Source of the DNA: Atopsyche davidsoni
Lineage: Eukaryota > Arthropoda > Insecta > Trichoptera > Hydrobiosidae
Assembly (NCBI GenBank): GCA_022113835.1
Contig: JAILWY010000009.1
Span: 9,028,001-9,092,000, forward strand
Length of the DNA: 64,000 nucleotides
Reading direction: 5' to 3'
Positions 58,745 through 64,000 of the stretch are shown here, in pieces. The notes beneath the pieces are model-generated. The model was not told the origin of the DNA, did not search any database, and saw nothing but the letters and a program-made list of their open reading frames with translations. Position 1 is the first letter of the stretch; every line of letters begins with the position of its first letter. Position numbers and translations under genes: made by a program.

Positions 58745-58945
58745 CACGCGAGGTGCGGGCGTCGCCTATTGCGTATTCCGAGGGCGATACGTCTTCAGGT
58801 GAACAACCGCCGCGGGCCGCGCTGGAAGCAGCCAGAGCTCCCGATCACATCGGAGGAGCAGATCAGCCGCGCCATGCTAATCTCAAGAGCCCTTTGTTAC
58901 TCGTTTTAACGTTTCTGGGAACATCGCTAAAGAGCAAGGGGATGC
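58745..58945. promoter_or_regulatory. GC/CpG island
   Basis: GAGGTGCGGGCGTCGCC, CCGCCGCGGGCCGCGCTGG and CGGAGGAGCAGATCAGCC. All three plus-strand frames are open across it, so no frame can be preferred. Confidence 0.35.
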
Positions 58946-59755
58946 CTTTTTGTATCAACCATAGTGGATCAAGATTACATATATAGACCTTTGCGATGTT
59001 TGATAAAGGTTTCGTAAAAATACGGCTGCAGGTTGAGCCCTCTACACACGTCGCGACACAACTTGCAATTAGTCAACCAAATTAAATTTTTTTCAGCTAT
59101 CAATCGATTGTTGTGATATATCTCCTGTTGAAAACGTAATCGAGGGATGATTGAGATGAAATAAAATATTCAATGCGGCGTCTTTGAAATTCGTTGCGAA
59201 GATAACTTACAAAGATGCATTGCCTATCAATGGCTTCGTACTAACCAACCGTTGGGCGACAATAATTTACGCTATAGTAACCAATTTGATACGTAATGTA
59301 TGATTAGTCAGAGTATACTTGCAATCAAAGCGATGAAAAGATTATATCGCAGTCTTATGCGCTTTGAGAGTACGTTCTTTTCAATTAAACATTCCGATGA
59401 TCTATCCTGCTCATTATTTTACTACATTTACTTTTTCTCAGTACACGCCTAAAAGTTATTTCCTCGTGAACCCTAAACATAAAAAGTTGTGACATCCTGT
59501 TTTTCTCTAATAAGCAAGATTTTAAAAACAACAACAAAAATATTAAATATCAGAATAAAGCATTCAATTTTCTTTTGTAGACTAGGCAATTTTTCAGCCG
59601 TAAAAGTTTTAAACCTTTTTTTATTAAAAATGTTTTCATTTTATCGGGAAATGACTTATATACTGTCCCTTAAATTTCGAAAGCTAAATCAAATGATAAC
59701 TCTAGTACATTAAAATCCAAAAGAAACAATCGTGATTGTTAGACGAGGTGTGTAC
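58946..59755. other. AT-rich non-coding stretch
   Basis: A slightly GC-richer portion lies at 59150-59300 (GTTGGGCGACAATAATTTACG). Nothing else recognised. Confidence 0.5.
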
Positions 59756-59759
59756 ATTT

Positions 59760-59885
59760 CAGCCTTCACGGCCCACCTGAGCGGAGACGGTGTATGAAGA
59801 ACTGATTGACACCTCGGGAGGTGCGAATCTCACCTGGGGTCAGTGCCGTGTCTCACCTGTGGACATGCGTGGGCTTAACAGAGTA
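59760..59885. promoter_or_regulatory. Island with clustered CACCT sites and a TALE site
   Basis: CACCTG occurs at 59774, 59831 and 59854. CACCTCGGGAGGTG (59810-59823) adds two facing CACCTC/GAGGTG sites, giving five CACCT cores in 86 bp. TGATTGACA (59803-59811) is a Pbx/Meis-type site that overlaps the palindrome. ZEB/Zfh1 and Snail-family repressors bind paired CACCT(G). Confidence 0.45.
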
Positions 59886-60315
59886 ATTATGCCGAAAGTT
59901 TACTTAGCACGGACTTAACGCTATTTGCAAATTGCAAAAATATATACTTTGCATTTATGACACTTGGTTTACATTTTATAAATTCAATTGTAATAAAATA
60001 TCTATAATCATTTTACAAATTATTACAACAGCAAGTCCAAAAAAAAAGTACAAATATTTAAGAAAATAAAATTATTAAATACAAAGAAATACATATATTT
60101 ATTTGTGTGTGTGTGTGTATATATATAAAAATGGTATTCAAATAAACCATAACAAGAAATCTATAAAAATAAAACAAATAATATGAGTATTTACTGAAAA
60201 AAGTAATTAGCAAATTAATTAAGAATTTTATGTTAGATTGTAGTACTAAGGTTGGTTATAGGTGGGTTATAATATAGTAGTGGTAGAGATTAATGTACAG
60301 GTGTTCTACGCAATA
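59886..60315. other. AT-rich non-coding stretch
   Basis: It contains the GT/AT microsatellite at 60104-60127. Nothing else. Confidence 0.55.
60104..60127. repeat. (TG)n(TA)n microsatellite
   Basis: About seven TG units followed by about five AT units. Confidence 0.85.
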
Positions 60316-60319
60316 GGAA

Positions 60320-60400
60320 AGCTGATTGAGTCGCCAGGTCACGCCAGCCCGGGGCTGTGGGTCGCCCATCTCGCCGGCAGCGCGGTGAATTTTTAAAAGT
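60320..60400. promoter_or_regulatory. Small CpG island
   Basis: TCGCCAGGTCACGCCAGCCC and CTCGCCGGCAGCGCGG. It is short, compact and isolated between AT-rich flanks. Confidence 0.3.
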
Positions 60401-61180
60401 TTTTTCTCCCAGTTTCATATGTGCCATGTGTTCCTAAAATAATATCTATTTCAATACATCCGCATCGGTGATCAAAATGTTCTCTATCGAATTGCTGTTA
60501 CAGTGCAAGGATAACATTTTTTAGTGGCCAAATATATCAGTTAAAAACAGCGATAGATTTGACACAGAACCGGAAATAATATCAAAAAATGAAAATAAAT
60601 CAAACTATTTTTTTTAGCAATAGTATTCATAGATTTAAGGTTATTCCAAATATTAGAATGTAAATAAAATTTATATGGTACAAATTCATCACGTCATCAA
60701 TATTTTTGCAGTAATTTAAAAGTTGTTTATTTATTATTAATAAAACATTTGACTCACTGCCATTGTTTTAAGGACTACAAATAAACATAGCGACATCTCA
60801 AAATTAAAAAATGTATATAATTCCATAGAGCTGAATTTTTCAGAATAGCAAAGATTTTTGTTTGATTTATTTTTATTTATTGCTGTGTTCGTAATAACGA
60901 AAGCTTATATATGTAGTATTTGTATGGTTTAAAGATATTTGACTGTATTAGACAAAACTCTGACGTTTAATATCTCCAACGTATTTTCTACTGTGAAATG
61001 CAGAATGGCTTTTAAAACACCACCGTGTCTCGAAGAAGTATGATGGTAAAAACCACGCATGCTTTTAAACTCAAATACTCACTCACATATCACTCAAATC
61101 AACTCTTTTAATTTAATCAATATACATTTTTGGCTTTGTCCGTTTAGACGCCTAGCGTTTATATGGTATGCATTTTATTT
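60401..61180. other. AT-rich non-coding stretch
   Basis: Nothing recognised. Confidence 0.55.
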
Positions 61181-61184
61181 GATG

Positions 61185-61400
61185 CAGCGGTTGACTCCCA
61201 TTTCCGCATTTACAGAAATTCGAGCCACTCGGCCGGCATGATCCACTTCAAGTCTGTACAAGCCGTGTCTCTAATGCCGTACCGGTTATTTCGTTTCATG
61301 GAAATCCACATAAATTATATACAATCAACGCTGGATATCTGCACATCGACTCTGGAGGGAAAACATTTCACTTGGCACGTTATTACTGTAAGATTGTAAC
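61185..61400. other. Moderate GC patch with an unassigned frame
   Basis: The plus frame 61163-61399 (78 codons; read GMIHFKSVQAVSLMPYRLF) spans it. GCCACTCGGCCGGCATG and TACCGGTTATTTCG lie inside. The composition is intermediate between island and background, and I cannot decide between regulatory and decayed coding origin. Confidence 0.25.
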
Positions 61401-62735
61401 AATACGATACCGACACCTCGGGTAGTTATATAATTTAGTCGTTTCAATGACTTAATTACTTAGTTACATGGCATTATTTATCGGTTAACCTTTAATATTT
61501 TGACCTTAAAAAGTCTGCGTAGGTGTAGAATAACTTATAATAATGTTGCCTATTAGATAAGATCGTTTGTATAAATGATAAGTAGGTTTAATTTTTAATA
61601 TCAACTCACGATTTTATTAGAAAAATTATATATCATTATTAATAAAAATATTAATCAATATTTATTAAGCCCTTAAAAAGAGTTAAAAAAGGCTTATGGA
61701 GTAAATTGTAACATTTTTTATCCTCACTTAAAATCTCAGGAAATAAATAAGTTCATAATGGAAAGATAAGCGAGACTTGTATTATCGGTTTGAGGAATGG
61801 TCCATTGTTTCTCGCTGTACATTTAAATATTACTTACTTCAAGTCCAAATAACGCGGTTAATCAAAGTGTCAACTCTTAGTTATATTCGTAATACCTACT
61901 TTAAATTCTCAAAACATTCGTCATTGGTATCGCTGGCGGTCAATATTATTTATAAGGTAATGCTGTATTTTAACCGATGATTAACTAATCGAATCATTTG
62001 GCTGTTTTTGTAACATTCTATACACAAATTAGCATTAGTGTGTTTTTTTTTCAAAGTTGTTTTATACAATTATATCATTGTAATAGCACCATTGAATTGT
62101 TGTGCATTGGCTACTGAGTATTGTATTTTTTTGGTGGCACCAATTTTGGTTTTATCCTGTATTCGTTTTATGATCTGATAGTTTATTGTTCGTATGTCAA
62201 AAAGTTTATTGTTTGGAAAAAAGTACCTATAACGTAGAATCTATATTTGACATATATGAGATTTTTGTAACGACGTTTAAACTTTGACAGTAAAATTCAA
62301 GGATAGCGCTGAATAAAAGAGGTCACAAATAAATGTTATTTTACAACCAAGAATCGTATTCTACTATTTACCGCGGTCGCGTCAAAGTTGCAAATATATT
62401 TAAGACTCTATTAAAAAGTATCCTGTGATTGCCAATGTATTTGTATTTTACAAATTTATTATGAAAATATAAGTTAAAATGTGTCGTCAAACTCCGAAAG
62501 AGAAAAAAGTTTGAAAAATATTATAAAGCAAAAAAGCTCTCACCGTCTCAGTGAAAACGTCAGTAGTTTCGTTAGCCGTTTGGTTCTATTTTCACTTAGA
62601 AAGTATTCACTCAAAGAAACATAAAATACGAAAGAAACTTTCATTATTGGAGAGAAGGATTACTCTAATATTTTACAAGTAGTGTGTTATGCGATAGTGA
62701 CTGTAAAAAAGTGAGGTTTTTTTTTCAAATTAAGT
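61401..62735. other. AT-rich non-coding stretch
   Basis: Nothing recognised. Confidence 0.55.
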
Positions 62736-62739
62736 TTAT

Positions 62740-62960
62740 CGTCACTCTGTGTTCCCAAAGCTCCCGTGAGAGTTTCTTTTTTTTATAAACATTACGAATC
62801 AAACGTTACGGAAACCGACAGAATCTATTGGAATTCATTACGGAAGTTTATGTATTTACCCTCGAAACAGACTCCTGGAACTCTGCAGAGTGAGGTATGA
62901 ATGAGCACGCGTGTGATCATTAACGGCATATTTCCGTTCTGGCCTCCCCCGCAATACAAA
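62740..62960. promoter_or_regulatory. Weak island
   Basis: GTGTTCCCAAAGCTCCCGTG, GCACGCGTGTGATCATTAACG and TGGCCTCCCCCGCAATAC, in mixed-composition DNA. Low confidence. Confidence 0.25.
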
Positions 62961-64000
62961 GCGGTTAATCAAAAATATAAATATTTGCATTATGATTAGC
63001 GCAGGTCAATACTCATATTGAAGCAACCGTTAATTGAGTAAATTTTAGAAATTAATCAATTATAAAAGCTGTTTGGTAATATAAGCAATTATTAATAATT
63101 TAGAGGAATTGATTAATTATGGGTAACTGTTTTTTGTCGTTGAACGCAAAGCGCTTATTTTCTATATGATCGATTGACCCAGTGGGCCTCACAATAGTAT
63201 TTTTAGATTTTAATATTTATTTTTATGGTTCATATAAAGATTTATGGCTCTAATAATAAAGTAAAATACGTAAAAATGAAAAGTATCTAGCAATTCACAA
63301 AGTTTAAAAATGTAATTATTGCTCTATGTTATTTAAAAAAATTAAAAACATGAATGATAAAACGCAAAAATAAACACTAACTGTGATAAAAAAGTAATGT
63401 AGTTGCAAATTGAAAAATATAATAGGTTCTGTAAAATATATAATTAATACTATAAAAAAATTAGAAAAAGATATATATATATATACATATATATATCTTT
63501 TTTATTTTCATGCATATATATATATAATAAATTATTTAAATTTAATAAAAATATATGGTTTGGTATGGACAGCAGATAATTTGATAATTCACTAAAAATT
63601 TCCTTCATATTAATTATAACTTAAGTAATAACAAAAAATATGAATGAGTTCCGTTCCACATTAAATTTCCCGCTCTCGAGAGAATCGGCTCAACTTCGAT
63701 TTGGTTCAGCTCGGAGTCAAGTTCAAAAAGTTTATGAAACGAATTAGGAAAATAAATTTAGGAAGTTACAAATTAAGTAAATGTGTTTTCGAATCTGTGA
63801 ACAATCGGCCGAAGTTCCAGATGGGTTCAATAAATTATATACCTTTGACCAAACTATTTTATACGGTGTTTCCTCACCTAAAATAAGATGATTTAAGAAT
63901 TCTATAGTAATCTTAAAGAATTTAAATTGCATCTGCATGAGATAGTTACAGTTCATAAAATAATGAAAAAAAAAATTCGTACGAAAGTATGACAAGTTAT
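62961..64000. other. AT-rich non-coding stretch to window end
   Basis: It contains the AT hairpin at 63465-63502 and a small CpG patch with the palindrome CTCTCGAGAG near 63673. Frames 63410-63595, 63701-63886 and 63744-63995 (-) are low-complexity chance ORFs. Confidence 0.5.
63465..63502. repeat. AT-rich perfect hairpin / microsatellite
   Basis: AAAAAG and CTTTTT bracket (AT)n, making a 38-nt self-complementary unit with a single mismatch near the centre. A second (AT)n run follows at about 63513-63526. Confidence 0.8.

Noticed and set aside
58609..58986. 125-codon plus-strand frame crossing the 58.8-kb island.
   Set aside because: All three plus frames are open through the island, so openness reflects few stops in GC-rich DNA. 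No known motif.
17498..62985. About ten POU octamers (ATTTGCAT or complement) across the window.
   Set aside because: The count is only mildly above a hand estimate for this base composition. Only those inside islands were mentioned.
1..64000. Search for tRNA, rRNA, snRNA and well-known insect microRNAs (let-7, miR-10, iab-4, miR-124, miR-2 and others).
   Set aside because: No complete cloverleaf and no recognised mature sequence was seen. The tRNA-like pieces lack acceptor and D arms.
1..64000. CRISPR arrays, operons, phage or bacterial genes.
   Set aside because: No regularly spaced identical repeats, no dense ORFs and a clearly eukaryotic composition.

Overview
This window looks like non-coding DNA from a eukaryotic nuclear genome, most likely an insect. 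It is AT-rich (about one third GC by eye). It has long A/T tracts, AT microsatellites and scattered CCTAACC motifs that resemble the insect (TTAGG)n telomere repeat, plus short remnants of non-LTR retrotransposons, tRNA-like SINEs and a Tigger/pogo-like MITE. There are no operons, ribosome binding sites or long ORFs. The only protein-coding sequence I recognise is a decayed reverse-transcriptase fragment at 24855-25100 (-). I cannot name the species, and the insect call is an inference from repeat types and base composition.

The layout is strikingly regular. AT-rich stretches of 0.5 to 3 kb are punctuated every 1 to 2 kb by compact 80 to 350 bp islands that are much richer in GC and CpG. The islands carry recognisable binding motifs: homeodomain TAATTA/ATTAGC, TALE TGATTGAY, POU octamers, E-boxes, GATA, and single examples of CTCF-like, RFX X-box-like and Grainyhead-like motifs. 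This is what a large intron or a gene desert beside a developmental regulator looks like, with the islands as candidate cis-regulatory elements. It is an inference: conservation and chromatin data are not available here.

Region by region: 1-9 kb holds a GC-rich foldable island (2545-2925) and a nearly perfect 80-bp foldback SINE-like insertion with a 14-bp target duplication (3856-4148). 9-20 kb holds many islands, including one with a four-tract G-quadruplex motif (13076-13092), a second copy of the SINE-like family (15394-15542), and a densely structured run of islands from 15.6 to 20 kb. 20-30 kb contains a protein-like block of uncertain strand (22310-22600), the RT remnant, and an island with Grainyhead-like palindromes (29640-29895). 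30-44 kb contains a candidate micro-exon (32212-32253), a new-looking MITE (35956-36152) and two CTCF-like motifs (39247, 43014). 44-64 kb contains a paired inverted X-box-like structure (47058-47098), DREF/BEAF-type TATCGATA sites, the Tigger-like MITE (54352-54735), a third SINE-like copy (55266-55378) and a cluster of five CACCT sites (59774-59859).

No multi-gene system can be supported. The most interesting material is the regularly spaced island architecture, the foldback tRNA-like element, and a few motif clusters suited to insulator or enhancer function. Everything functional said about islands is hypothesis; motif positions and repeat structures were read directly from the sequence.
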